The translations under genes were made by a program, and so were the position numbers. Below, in pieces: positions 1 through 9,792 of a stretch of DNA of 64,000 bases (within the stretch, counting starts at the first letter, position 1; each line of letters opens with the position of its first letter). The notes below the pieces were generated by a model. It was not told the origin of the DNA. It saw only the letters and a list, made by a program, of their open reading frames with translations, and did no database searches. This stretch comes from UBA1941 sp046329555 (lineage in GTDB: Bacteria; Bacteroidota; Bacteroidia; Chitinophagales; LD1). The stretch covers positions 806,001 to 870,000 of the forward strand of contig JAXLUK010000002.1 in assembly GCA_046329555.1 (NCBI GenBank), read 5' to 3'.

Positions 1-991
1 TTTTCCCCAAGGCGCGGTCGAGGTTTAATTTCCCCTGTTCTACCATTAAAGCAACGCCCTCTTTCATGAGTCTTTTAGCCAGAAAAACTTGTTCGGTTTG
101 CCCGGGTGTTGGAACGAAAATAGCGCGCTTGCCCATTTTTGCCAGATCCATAATAGTGCTATACCCGCTTCTGGAAACAACCAGCTTTACTTTGGGTAGC
201 AGCGCATTCAATTGTTCCGCGTTCATATAATCTGCTTCGCTATGCCTTCCTTCTATAATAATATCAGAACTGCCGGAAGGCAATCCGCGAACCAGCATCG
301 TATTTCCTTTCACATGTCGGAATTCGCGGCGAAGCAAATCTTCGAAAATTTGCCGTTGCGGTTCCGGGCCTGAAACCAGACCCAGAATATCATATTGAAA
401 CGGTTCTTCATCAGGGCGCTGTTCAAATCGCGATAAGTGCCCGATGTATTTTCGGGAAACCACATTTGAAAAAGAAAGGTTGCCGGTAAGACTGCGCGCA
501 TCTTTGTAATCAGGCACCCAAATCCTATCGAACTTCAACATCAGCTTCCGGTTATAGTAATTCACGAAAGGCTCCAATAAACCAAAAGCGCCTGGTATTA
601 CCAGGCTCACCTGATGTGTCATCAAAATACTCCTGGCATGATGCGAATGGCAACCATAACGATTGTCGCTGATGATAATATCTATCTTTTTTTCGGCTAC
701 CAGTTGTTCAGTAATTGCATGCTCCTCCTCAATGGCTTTCAGAAACTTGGGCATTTGCTTCATCATGGCACCCAAAAGCGACTTCCCGGTGCTGTAAATG
801 GGGTTGTATCCCGGCAACTCCACCATTTCCAATTGTGGAAAAGACTCTTTTAAAACCAATAGTGCATCACCGTCGCTGGCCAACACTACCTCTTGCCCAC
901 GGCTTAACAATTCGTTAATAAGCGGAATGCATCGGGTGGCATGTCCCATTCCCCAATTCAATACACAAACCAGAAATTTCTTTCTCTTCAT
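1..991 (-). CDS. MurG-like glycosyltransferase, 3' end cut by window
   Basis: I translated about 330 codons on the minus strand from an ATG at 991; the frame stays open to base 1, so the C-terminus lies outside the window. The N-terminus reads MKRKKFLVCVLNWGMGHATR, the glycine-rich loop with GHxxR typical of GT-B enzymes of the MurG/UDP-glycosyltransferase type. A C-terminal stretch (VVSRSGYSTIMDLAKMGKRA, then FVPTPGQTEQ) matches the nucleotide-sugar binding motif of that group. It would transfer a sugar from a nucleotide donor at the cytoplasmic face of the membrane. MurG itself is usually in the mur cluster, which is not seen here, so a glycosyltransferase of unknown acceptor is the safer call. 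It is divergent from the lipoprotein gene that starts at 1046. Confidence 0.8.
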   Translation of the reverse strand, partial: MKRKKFLVCVLNWGMGHATRCIPLINELLSRGQEVVLASDGDALLVLKESFPQLEMVELPGYNPIYSTGKSLLGAMMKQMPKFLKAIEEEHAITEQLVAEKKIDIIISDNRYGCHSHHARSILMTHQVSLVIPGAFGLLEPFVNYYNRKLMLKFDRIWVPDYKDARSLTGNLSFSNVVSRKYIGHLSRFEQRPDEEPFQYDILGLVSGPEPQRQIFEDLLRREFRHVKGNTMLVRGLPSGSSDIIIEGRHSEADYMNAEQLNALLPKVKLVVSRSGYSTIMDLAKMGKRAIFVPTPGQTEQVFLAKRLMKEGVALMVEQGKLNLDRALGK

Positions 992-1045
992 AAGCCGGGC
1001 AATAATTACCTTCGTACGGGCGTTAAACTGCTAATGTATTCATTT

Positions 1046-1165
1046 ATGAAAATAGTCAAAGTAGGGGTGGCCATTCTGTTATTGGTGGTAGGCTGGCAGC
1101 TTTCAGGATGCGCGGCATCACATTGCGATTGTCCGAAATTCGGCGGACACAAATTACACCATTGA
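1046..1165 (+). CDS. small lipoprotein, 39 aa
   Basis: A short ORF from ATG 1046 encodes an N-terminal hydrophobic segment (MKIVKVGVAILLLVVGWQL) followed by a lipobox LSGC and a tiny mature part with CDCPKF and a His-rich tail. The in-frame ATG at 1034 would add only four residues. A Bacteroidota-like -7 element TACCTTCG lies at 1007-1014. The Cys/His-rich tail could bind metal, which would fit with the FeoA-like gene 39 bp downstream, but that is inference. Very small lipoproteins are often missed by gene callers; the lipobox and adjacency are the support. Confidence 0.6.
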   Translation: MKIVKVGVAILLLVVGWQLSGCAASHCDCPKFGGHKLHH

Positions 1166-1204
1166 CAAAACGTAACAGCGGGTTTATATTGCATACATCC
1201 TGTT

Positions 1205-1453
1205 ATGAATAAGCCACTTTTAGAGTTGGAGGCAGGCCAGTGGGCCTACATCCTTGATTTGAAATCAGACAATTTATGTGCCGAATTCTTCCGGAAAGGA
1301 TGCTTTCCTGGTGATCATATCTACGTAGTTGAAAATTCGCCTGCACATCCATACATCGTTTTTCGTTCCGGGCGCTATTGCTACCATTTGAGGCGACAGC
1401 GTGCTGCCGACGTCATTACCGGTCCTTTCAGTCTGCATTTCTGCCTGAATTAG
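1205..1453 (+). CDS. FeoA-like protein, 82 aa
   Basis: An 82-residue protein with the layout of a FeoA/SH3-like domain: an N-terminal leucine/glycine-rich strand (LLELEAGQWAYILDL), a central GCFPGDHIYVVENSPAHPYIV segment matching the family 'G..pG..v.vv...p.gdP' pattern, and a terminal R-R-x-x-A-A-D-V-I element. FeoA is a small cytoplasmic accessory factor of the FeoB ferrous iron permease. No feoB is visible in the window, so this is either a solitary FeoA-like protein or its partner lies elsewhere. It probably shares a transcript with the upstream lipoprotein. It converges with sprA, the stops being 8 bp apart. Confidence 0.7.
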   Translation: MNKPLLELEAGQWAYILDLKSDNLCAEFFRKGCFPGDHIYVVENSPAHPYIVFRSGRYCYHLRRQRAADVITGPFSLHFCLN

Positions 1454-1461
1454 TTGTTTGC

Positions 1462-4400
1462 TTAGTTCACCAATGTGAACCGGAATTGAATACCGCCGCG
1501 GATATTGGTGGTTTCGAAGCTGGTGGAAATTTTTGGAATGGTTTTGTTGTAATCTACAAACACGCGTACGTTCATGCGCTGGCTAATCACATAATCGATT
1601 GCCGGACTGATAGTAATATTGGTAGCGCCACTGGTCAACTGCGGCGTGGTTTCATCAATTCGGTGATTGATCACTACGGCATCGCGATAGCTCACATCCA
1701 GTTTGAATTTAAGATCGTTATCTAAGCGCAACAGCTTGCCTTTAATCTTAATCGGCAATCGCAATCCGCGCACGGTATAGCCGGCGCCAAAAGTGAAGGT
1801 GCTGCTATTGTTTTCAATCATCTGGTAATCGGCAAAATTCATGGTTAAGGTCCGCGATTTTTTGTAATCGAAGCGGGCACTTACCTGATTCTTGAACGTC
1901 ATATCTATTCCAATCAGCGGCGAGAATGATTCATTGATGGACACACTAGGAATGGCCAGCGCTGAATAATAGTTCCCGCTAATTGTATCCACTCGCGTAG
2001 GATTACCGTTGTTTATCTGCGCATCCAGGTTAGTGCTGAAGTTACTTACGGTAAGCGTTGAGGTATAGCCGTGCGTGATATTGACATTGGTGAAAACCTT
2101 CTGCAGCCACTTGATTTTGCTCAAGCCGTTGTAAGAAATGCGCCAGTTCGGCAATGGCATTTGTTTGAAAACATTGGTGTTAATCTTATGCGCATCTTGC
2201 CTGGTGTAAGCCGCAAGGAATGCCGGAACCAGCACATCAACCGATTTCGGTCCATAACCATAAGAATAGCGCGTATTCTCGCCGGTTACCGGGTTTTTAT
2301 ACGAGCCGTAGAATTTCGAGGTGTCGTTTTGCGCTCCTAGTCGTTCTGAAATAATCGCACGGTTGTTTTCAAAGTCGCGGTAAGTTTGCGACAACCCTTT
2401 TTTATCAATTGGTGCAAAGAAGGTATTCACTGGCACATACGACATGCTGAACTGCCCGGTTTGCATTGGATTGAGGTGTTCCCAACCGCCGTTTTCGCTG
2501 GTCTTTTTGAAGAATTGGTTTTCTGTTACCGTGAAATCGCGGTACAAATTCAAATCAACTTTCAGGTCAGAGAACGGCTCGAAGTTGGCCGTAACATCGA
2601 TGCGCGACTGGCGCGTTTGAACAAACTTCTGGTTCAACAACGTATCCCCTGAAATCCATCCCCGCGCAGCGGCGCGGTCGAGCCAGGCATCGCGCCGGGC
2701 AGCGTCGTTTCTATCGGCAAACAAATGTTCACCCGGCTGCCACCCGAATGCAAAATCATAACCCGGTGCTGCCAGAGAGGTGTTATTGCCCAGCAAATTA
2801 GGCGACGGCATGAAGCCCGCCAGCGTCGTGGTTTTATTTTCCTTGTATTCTACCGTAATCTTTTTCAGCGATAACAGCGGACGAATAATCATGGAGATAT
2901 AGGTGTTAGAAGGGAATTGCTTGCTGTAGTAGTCTTTGCGCTTGGCCCTGATTTGTTTGCGCACTTCTTTTAGTTCGGCGCGAAGCACTTTACGTTTTGC
3001 TTTTTCTACAGAATCAGGCAGGTTGAGTTTAGCGAGATTATCGCGCTCGTCGCGCAGCTTCTGCCGCTTCTCTTTCAGTACATCAATTTCCTTTTGAATT
3101 TTTTCGCGTGCTTTGAACACCGCTTCCCGCTTCTTCGCATTTTCTTTACGATCACCCAAATTCGGATTCGGTGCATTATACACTTTAAGGAAAGGCACTT
3201 TATCATACAACTTCCTAAAATTTAAATCGGCCTTTCCACGGATGTTTTGCGAGTTATTGATGACATTACCCAGCGGATTCTGCTTGTAATAATTGGTTGC
3301 CGTGTCGCGCACTTGTGGCGCTGCCACCCATCCGTAGGTAGCCGCGTAGCCTGCATTCGCGGTAATGAAATCAAACACCGGAAATTTATTAATCGGAATC
3401 TGATAATTCACGCTGAAGTTCTGCGAAAAATTGGTGTTCCGTCCGCCTTTCTTAAAATTATTCCAGATGAAATCCTTTTTCTCTTTCGTGTCTATTTCAC
3501 CATCTGGTTCGTCGATGCGCGCATTGTTAATCGCATTGTATTCGATGCTCAGCGATTTGAACGGATTATACTTGAAAGCATACACCCGGTTCCATTTGAA
3601 GAACTTATTGTAGGTGGCAGGAATATCCCCTGCGTCGCCCAGATTGCGCAGTTTTATTTTTCCGAATTCCCGCAATACATCCGTACTGAAGCTAAGCGTT
3701 GACGGCAACAGATTGAAGTTGAAATCTTTGATTAGATCCAGCCAGTGTGTCTTAGTTTTAATGAGTTTTTTAAATGGCGTTACTTCAAACGGTTGCGGAC
3801 TATAGGCCCATGCTATCTGCCCTACGTAGTTGCGCTTGGTGTTGGTTTGCACAAACGGATCGCTGCTGGTAAGTTCAGTATAAGCATAGGTGAAATTGAA
3901 GTTGCCCGGATCGTAGATCTGCGGCTTTTTGGCTTTCAGTTTAGGCGCAAAGCGCACGCCAGAGAAGTTGTACCCTTTTCGTGTGGTGATGGTTTGAATT
4001 TGCTTTTTGTAGGCGCGCGCCGAATCTTTGCCTACCAATGTTTCCAGCGCGGTAATTTCCTTCGCTACAGGAATATCTTTCTGATACGGATCAAACTCAG
4101 GCGTGCTGAAGGTTTGCGCTATACTGCCAAAAAACGGAATACGAATGCCTGCTTTTTGCGGCAGCAATTTGCCGATTTCCAGATTCGAAGTAACCGAATA
4201 CTGGTACATATCATCTTTAAAGCGCTGATCTACTTTCTGCTCTATTTGTCCGAACCCGCGCGTATGCATACCACCAGTAACGCTCACCTTGCCCAGGTCG
4301 GCCAGCTTCACACTCACCTCGCCCACGGCCGCCGTTCCGCCGCGTTCGTCCAAATCACTTACGCGTAATTCATTGAACCATACTTCCACACATTTCGACA

Positions 4401-7400
4401 AACCATCATCGTCGGGCTTTGGATTATTGGGGTCACCCGCCTGCGGATTTTTTATCCCCAGCATCACCACTTTTACACTACCGATATCCGGATTTCCCAC
4501 CACGCTGTAAATGCGGCCATTGATAGTTTGTGTAAACGGAACGCCATGCGGATAGCCATTTTTGGCGTTGCGGGTGAGTTTGATGTTCACCAAATCTTCC
4601 AGCGAAATATCAACGTTATTCTGCTCTGGCCACACGCTATCACGGTCGGCATTGTTATTGCCGTTATACCGCGTATTAGGCTGCGTCATGTGCAACGGCA
4701 CTTCATACTGATAGTAGTTATTGGTAAAGTCGGAGCCGATGCGCACAAAAGCCACCACATCGCCATCCTTCACCGGTGTTTCACCTTCTTTACTGTTGCC
4801 GTGGATATACATCTTCAGATGTTTATACCGGCGCACATCTATGCTCATGTTCTTAAAAACCGCACGCGATTTGCCATCTTGCAAACCGCAAGTGACCAAT
4901 GATAACGCCTGCTCATTCTGCTGCACGGGCTGATTGGTTTGCGCGCCAATAGTTTGTGTCCGCTCAATATTCGGAGGCAATACATAATTCACTGGCGATT
5001 TATCGCTATTCTCTTCTATGCTTACTTTCTGAACACTGAAACTTTGTAATGCATCTGGATCAATTGGTGTGTTTTCAAAACCAGGGTCGATAGCGTAGGT
5101 GTACTTACGCCATTGGTTGCGCACCAAATCGAGTGTGGCAAAACGCAACAACGCCACGGAATCAGAGAAGCCCGTCATGAACATCCGCATAAACTGAATA
5201 GAACGGAAGTCGGGGATGCTGCCTACCTTGGCATCAAATTCACGGATAGGAATTCGGAACTGATAAAAATTGACGGCGTTATCGGCTGTAGTGACTTTTG
5301 AAATAATGTATTTGTTATTGCTTACATCCATTCCGGGATAGAGGTCAACCTGATACTGGAAATACTCTTCATTTTCATTCATCGTATTATCCTTGTTCAA
5401 ATCTTCCGCATCCGGAATGCTGGTTCCAGAAGTGACAGCACCTGTATTTTGTATTGGTGAATTGCCATCCGGGCCGTTCATGTATTTATAGCGCGGTAGC
5501 AATCCAGATTCGCCATTGTAGGCCTCATCTGCAAAGAAGCGGTAATCATCCGAAGATGGGTCGCCATTCAATTGATCCAGCACTGCGCCTTGTCCGTAAT
5601 AACTGGCTGCCGGCAATAAAAACTGTTGTTGCAGGGTATCACGTTCTTCCGAATTCTGTAATCCATCGAAACCAACATCCTGAACGGGTCGTAGGCTGGC
5701 GTCGTTGCTGAAACCCGGAATGAGCGGTGCCTGACGGGGTACTTTTCCCCATACCGTTTTATCCATTACCGTTGGGTCGTTGCTCAAGCCGTTTTCAAAT
5801 TGCATCCGCGAATCGCGCAGCACATCTTCCGAAATATTTCCCAATTGGAAATACAATCTGCCGCCCTGACTGGCCGGATTCTTTACAAACGGATCCATCA
5901 TCCAGAATTCGATGAATTCCACATTTGATGCTTCCAGATCGGTGTTATCCAGCGTGCGCATAATACCACCCCAACGTGTTTCAGGCGACTTCAAACTTCC
6001 GTCAAGATTGGTTCCTGCAGAAATCGGCGAACTTTGAATATCGTAGTTGTACGGGCCGCGCTCGCGTGGATATAAGGCCAAATCGAATGGATATATGCTG
6101 TTATTCAGATATTGATTCGGCCGGTTCGGGAACAAATCGCGGATATAGAACAACCGGGCGCGCGGATCTTTTAAGGCATCGGCATTGAATCCCTTTGGTG
6201 CGGTATTAGAGGTGTAGAAGGTGTTATCAATTCGGTACCACGCTAATTTGGCGCGATTCTTTCCATAAGCCAAACTACCTGAACTATCGGCTTCCGGGAA
6301 CATCGGCTTGCCATTCGGACCCGGCGCATTGCGGGGTACTGAAGCCAGACGCCAGTTTTGCAACGGCGTTTGCAGCGAAATGCTGGTGCTCGCTCCTTCA
6401 AAATCGTCGAGGTAAACTTGTCCGCCCTTACTACCAGCCTGATTAATTCCTTTTTGGTGACCCGGGAACAAATGCGCAAACTCGCCATAAGCAGTAATCA
6501 CCGACATCTCCTTGGTAGAATAAATCGGTAGCTTATCCAACGCCTTGGTGAGCCAACGCGCTTCAGTTTCATATCGTACATCGGCACCAACTATGGTATT
6601 CGCAATTGGATCTTCTCCCAAATTTACCTTTTGTGTAAACGGCCGCTCGCTCATGCGCATTACGGTTGCGCCGATATTGAACTTCTTGTTGACCAGATAA
6701 TCGAGGCGCGTGCCCATTAAGGTGCGCTGCTGAAATCCAAACAAATTATTGTTTTCAAAATCTACCTTAATCTGCTGACCGCTATTCAACAAGCCTTGAT
6801 CAAGAATGGTGACCTTACCCAAATTGTAATCTACCTGGTAGTCTTTATCCTCAATCAATTGTTGTCCGCCGATAGACACTCTTACCGATCCGCGCGGAAT
6901 ATTACTTCCGCCTAAATTAATTTCACGACTGTTACTGCCCTTGTACTGCCCGCGGATGATAAAGCGGTTAAATTCCGGAAATTGTTGTGCTACGAATTTT
7001 GAAGAATCATACAGTTGATTGTACACGTATTGGTCGGAAATCTGCGTTGAAGTTCCTGTGGCATTAAACGCATCGCGAAGATTCTGACCAAACGGTTCTT
7101 TCACCGGGAAGATAATTCTACCGTTAGCAGGAAGAATGGTGACACCTGGAATAAAGTCGAACAGACCATCAGGCTGCGCATCGTTCTGTCCGTTTACATT
7201 ATCCAGATTCAGCACCTTAATCAATTGCTTGCCTTGCAAGCCACCGCGCGGGAGGTAGCGCTTTTCGCCTCCGCCCGGATCGTTATAATAAATATCTAAC
7301 CGAAAATCTTCTGCACTCACCTGATACGCACCTAGTGAGTACACGTTCTTCATCATCAAATCCCAGTAAGGCAGCGACGGACGAATAGATGTACTCTTCA

Positions 7401-9042
7401 GCAATTTCAGATAAAGCACCTTGCTTCCTGCGGCTGAATCTTGCGGCACATCCTGCGCGAATTCACCCACTTTGTAAATTTTTCCATTCACCTCATATTG
7501 ATATGCCACAGCCAGCACATCATTCGGATTCATCTGTGTATTGAGGGAAATAAAACCCAGTGCAGGATGGAAAGAATATTCTGTTGGCTGTAATTTCCGC
7601 GCATACGTCTTTTCAAAATCTTCCACCGGATTCAAACCCAAACTTTGCAGATTGGTAATAACCTGATCTACATGCCGGCCATTTTCGTTTCCAGCCAGAT
7701 TTGGATACAAGTTGTTGGACGTGTTATCAGGATTAGCACCGCCCAGCGATAACACATTGGCATTATGCGGATTTACTTCTCCCAAATCAGCCAATGCGGC
7801 CACATCGCGCACGTTTTGGGTGGTTCCGTTGCGGTTGGTGACCCACACTTCCAAACGGGTAATGTTTACTACTGATTTAATGATAGGCAAGGAAGAAAGG
7901 GCGTAGTCGTAATCGTTGCGGAATTTTTGCGACAGGAAGAAATGGCGGTTCTCATCGTACTGATCGGCTTTCAGTTCAAAATTTTGCCGCTGCGCACCGC
8001 TTTCCACCATAATGGTTTCCCGCTTCGATTTTTGTTGGGAGATGATAGACGTCCAGGTTAAACGACCGAATTGCAGTTTGAATTTCGCACCGAAAAGCGC
8101 TTGTCCGCCATTAATCAACCGCGTGGGGAGGGCCATACTAACGTTACCTATAGAAATTTCTTTGATGATATCGTCTTCCTGTCCCTGATATCCCAGTTTC
8201 ACCTGATTATCGAAATCGAAACCGGATTGGGTGTTGTACTTAATACCCAGTTGCAGTTTATCTCCAATCTTCGCAATCACATTCATGTTGATGTTCATGT
8301 CGAAGTCGAAGCCGCCTACTTTGCGGTTTCGCAACGGGATATTGGGATTTTTGATGTATTGTGAATTTCCGCCCAGAGTAATATCCAGGTTACCCTGAGG
8401 TTTCACTTCAATCTTGGTACCGCCGAACAGGCGATCCAGGATTTTATTCTTCATATTGATGGGCGGAATCAGGTTTTTGTCTTCAATGAGGGTAATCGCG
8501 TTACTGCGGCTTTTGAAATAATCACTGCGTTCCTGCTTTTCGGTATATTTCAGGTATTCGTCGTAGGTAAGGTATAGCGGCTCTTTAATATTTACATCGC
8601 CTACTTTTTCGGTAACGATATAGCGGTTTGTGGCCGGATCGTATTCCACATCTTTTTTGATGTTGGAAGGATCTTTCAGGTAGAAGGGGTTCTTGGTTTT
8701 ATCGGTCACATGGTCGCCGGCGCGCTCCTTGATAGGATAGCGCAGCGAATCGCCCGGCTCAGGCGGTTCCGGTGCGGATACGGGTATAGCAGGTTCGGCA
8801 GGTTCAGCGGCGGTAGGAGCAGGTGTTGGTTCCAACTGAGCGGTAAGCACGGCTTCCTGCTTTTCGGCAGAAGCAATTTCTTCATTAACCGCATTTAATT
8901 CGTTCAGTACTTCTTCCAGTTTACGACCTGCGGCCTTCAGTTGGCGCGCGAGCTTAAATTGTGCAGGCGCGGCCACACCGGCAACTAATAGTCCCAGCGC
9001 GGAAAGGGTAAGCAGACCCGTATAGAGTTTATGCCGCGTCAT
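1462..9042 (-). CDS. sprA: SprA, T9SS outer-membrane translocon / gliding protein
   Basis: A 2526-residue protein with an N-terminal hydrophobic signal segment (residues about 8-27), a proline-rich stretch (about 70-95), and a very long beta-strand-rich body of a giant outer-membrane barrel, including the repeated GG-FDFDMNINMNVIAKIGDKL type strands. Length and sequence style match SprA (called Sov in Porphyromonas), the 36-stranded channel of the type IX secretion system. A charged helical insert rich in K/E/R lies near the last third (KKREAVFKAREKIQKE and following). The ATG at 9042 overlaps the ruvA stop by one base (TAATG), so translation is probably coupled; ruvA-sprA adjacency is common in Bacteroidota. 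It would export the CTD-bearing proteins coded elsewhere in this window. Confidence 0.95.
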   Translation of the reverse strand: MTRHKLYTGLLTLSALGLLVAGVAAPAQFKLARQLKAAGRKLEEVLNELNAVNEEIASAEKQEAVLTAQLEPTPAPTAAEPAEPAIPVSAPEPPEPGDSLRYPIKERAGDHVTDKTKNPFYLKDPSNIKKDVEYDPATNRYIVTEKVGDVNIKEPLYLTYDEYLKYTEKQERSDYFKSRSNAITLIEDKNLIPPINMKNKILDRLFGGTKIEVKPQGNLDITLGGNSQYIKNPNIPLRNRKVGGFDFDMNINMNVIAKIGDKLQLGIKYNTQSGFDFDNQVKLGYQGQEDDIIKEISIGNVSMALPTRLINGGQALFGAKFKLQFGRLTWTSIISQQKSKRETIMVESGAQRQNFELKADQYDENRHFFLSQKFRNDYDYALSSLPIIKSVVNITRLEVWVTNRNGTTQNVRDVAALADLGEVNPHNANVLSLGGANPDNTSNNLYPNLAGNENGRHVDQVITNLQSLGLNPVEDFEKTYARKLQPTEYSFHPALGFISLNTQMNPNDVLAVAYQYEVNGKIYKVGEFAQDVPQDSAAGSKVLYLKLLKSTSIRPSLPYWDLMMKNVYSLGAYQVSAEDFRLDIYYNDPGGGEKRYLPRGGLQGKQLIKVLNLDNVNGQNDAQPDGLFDFIPGVTILPANGRIIFPVKEPFGQNLRDAFNATGTSTQISDQYVYNQLYDSSKFVAQQFPEFNRFIIRGQYKGSNSREINLGGSNIPRGSVRVSIGGQQLIEDKDYQVDYNLGKVTILDQGLLNSGQQIKVDFENNNLFGFQQRTLMGTRLDYLVNKKFNIGATVMRMSERPFTQKVNLGEDPIANTIVGADVRYETEARWLTKALDKLPIYSTKEMSVITAYGEFAHLFPGHQKGINQAGSKGGQVYLDDFEGASTSISLQTPLQNWRLASVPRNAPGPNGKPMFPEADSSGSLAYGKNRAKLAWYRIDNTFYTSNTAPKGFNADALKDPRARLFYIRDLFPNRPNQYLNNSIYPFDLALYPRERGPYNYDIQSSPISAGTNLDGSLKSPETRWGGIMRTLDNTDLEASNVEFIEFWMMDPFVKNPASQGGRLYFQLGNISEDVLRDSRMQFENGLSNDPTVMDKTVWGKVPRQAPLIPGFSNDASLRPVQDVGFDGLQNSEERDTLQQQFLLPAASYYGQGAVLDQLNGDPSSDDYRFFADEAYNGESGLLPRYKYMNGPDGNSPIQNTGAVTSGTSIPDAEDLNKDNTMNENEEYFQYQVDLYPGMDVSNNKYIISKVTTADNAVNFYQFRIPIREFDAKVGSIPDFRSIQFMRMFMTGFSDSVALLRFATLDLVRNQWRKYTYAIDPGFENTPIDPDALQSFSVQKVSIEENSDKSPVNYVLPPNIERTQTIGAQTNQPVQQNEQALSLVTCGLQDGKSRAVFKNMSIDVRRYKHLKMYIHGNSKEGETPVKDGDVVAFVRIGSDFTNNYYQYEVPLHMTQPNTRYNGNNNADRDSVWPEQNNVDISLEDLVNIKLTRNAKNGYPHGVPFTQTINGRIYSVVGNPDIGSVKVVMLGIKNPQAGDPNNPKPDDDGLSKCVEVWFNELRVSDLDERGGTAAVGEVSVKLADLGKVSVTGGMHTRGFGQIEQKVDQRFKDDMYQYSVTSNLEIGKLLPQKAGIRIPFFGSIAQTFSTPEFDPYQKDIPVAKEITALETLVGKDSARAYKKQIQTITTRKGYNFSGVRFAPKLKAKKPQIYDPGNFNFTYAYTELTSSDPFVQTNTKRNYVGQIAWAYSPQPFEVTPFKKLIKTKTHWLDLIKDFNFNLLPSTLSFSTDVLREFGKIKLRNLGDAGDIPATYNKFFKWNRVYAFKYNPFKSLSIEYNAINNARIDEPDGEIDTKEKKDFIWNNFKKGGRNTNFSQNFSVNYQIPINKFPVFDFITANAGYAATYGWVAAPQVRDTATNYYKQNPLGNVINNSQNIRGKADLNFRKLYDKVPFLKVYNAPNPNLGDRKENAKKREAVFKAREKIQKEIDVLKEKRQKLRDERDNLAKLNLPDSVEKAKRKVLRAELKEVRKQIRAKRKDYYSKQFPSNTYISMIIRPLLSLKKITVEYKENKTTTLAGFMPSPNLLGNNTSLAAPGYDFAFGWQPGEHLFADRNDAARRDAWLDRAAARGWISGDTLLNQKFVQTRQSRIDVTANFEPFSDLKVDLNLYRDFTVTENQFFKKTSENGGWEHLNPMQTGQFSMSYVPVNTFFAPIDKKGLSQTYRDFENNRAIISERLGAQNDTSKFYGSYKNPVTGENTRYSYGYGPKSVDVLVPAFLAAYTRQDAHKINTNVFKQMPLPNWRISYNGLSKIKWLQKVFTNVNITHGYTSTLTVSNFSTNLDAQINNGNPTRVDTISGNYYSALAIPSVSINESFSPLIGIDMTFKNQVSARFDYKKSRTLTMNFADYQMIENNSSTFTFGAGYTVRGLRLPIKIKGKLLRLDNDLKFKLDVSYRDAVVINHRIDETTPQLTSGATNITISPAIDYVISQRMNVRVFVDYNKTIPKISTSFETTNIRGGIQFRFTLVN

Positions 9043-9638
9043 TACAAAAGCTTCAACGATTCTTTAATAAGCGATTCTACTGTCATGCCTGGCTGCGCGG
9101 TAAGGATGCGAGCCAGTGTTTTTTCAATAGCCGGCTTGCTGAAACCCAGCGCCAGCAGGGCAGTTAACGCTTCTTCACGAATATTATTTTGCGCCGGCGC
9201 CGAGATGATTACATCGCCCGACACCTTTCCTATTTTGTCTTTCAGTTCAAGGATGATTCTTTTGGCAGATTTGGGTCCGATGCCTTTCACGCTTTGGATC
9301 ATGGCTTCGTTTTCAGAAAGGATTGCTTGTTGCACCTCTTCCGGGCGGAAGGCCGAGAGCATCATCCGGGCGGTGGCGGCACCTACACCCGAAACGCTGA
9401 TCATTTTCTCAAAAATGTCTTTCTCTAGTTCTTCATAAAACCCATAGATATCGAAACCGGATACGGATTGATTTTCACTTTTAACTACCAAGGTAGTGTG
9501 GAGCAGGCATTCGTTGAGCGACTGCACGGCCGAGTACGTTTGCAGGGTAATTTTCACGAGATAGCCCACACCGCCGATGTCGAGAATGACATGGGTAGGC
9601 GATTTATGAATCAGTTTGCCTTTGAGGTATGCAATCAT
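9042..9638 (-). CDS. ruvA: Holliday junction branch migration protein RuvA
   Basis: 198 residues, the usual RuvA length. The N-terminal OB-fold begins MIAYLKGKL and contains HVILDIGGVGYLVKI; the helix-hairpin-helix region contains the repeated GVGAATARMMLSAF and GIGPKSAKRIILELKDKIG motifs that bind the four-way junction. The C-terminal UBA-like domain (EALTALLALGFSKPAIEK) is the RuvB contact. RuvA tetramers hold the Holliday junction while RuvB drives branch migration. It is the first gene of a probable ruvA-sprA operon. Confidence 0.96.
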   Translation of the reverse strand: MIAYLKGKLIHKSPTHVILDIGGVGYLVKITLQTYSAVQSLNECLLHTTLVVKSENQSVSGFDIYGFYEELEKDIFEKMISVSGVGAATARMMLSAFRPEEVQQAILSENEAMIQSVKGIGPKSAKRIILELKDKIGKVSGDVIISAPAQNNIREEALTALLALGFSKPAIEKTLARILTAQPGMTVESLIKESLKLL

Positions 9639-9752
9639 GCGTCTTCTGGGCGCGCGGGGCGCCTGATAAGCTTCAAATGTAATTTTACAGGTAGAAGACG
9701 CGCAATAAGCAGCTATTTGGTTTTTTGTAAGCGGGTGGTGAATGTAGGGTTT

Positions 9753-9785
9753 TTTGGGCGGTTCAACAACTATCGCTTACCTTTG
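9753..9785 (+). promoter_or_regulatory. Bacteroidota-type promoter for gmhA
   Basis: TTTG at 9753-9756, 21 bp spacer, and TACCTTTG at 9778-9785 match the TTG-N17-23-TAnnTTTG promoter described for Bacteroidota. The gmhA ATG begins only 7 nt after the -7 element, so the transcript may be leaderless or nearly so. Confidence 0.6.
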
Positions 9786-9792
9786 CGCCGCA

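Noticed and set aside
3247..3702. 151-codon plus-strand ORF inside sprA
   Set aside because: It is antisense to a strongly supported SprA frame and shows no domain, signal or start context. Long antisense frames are expected over this gene.
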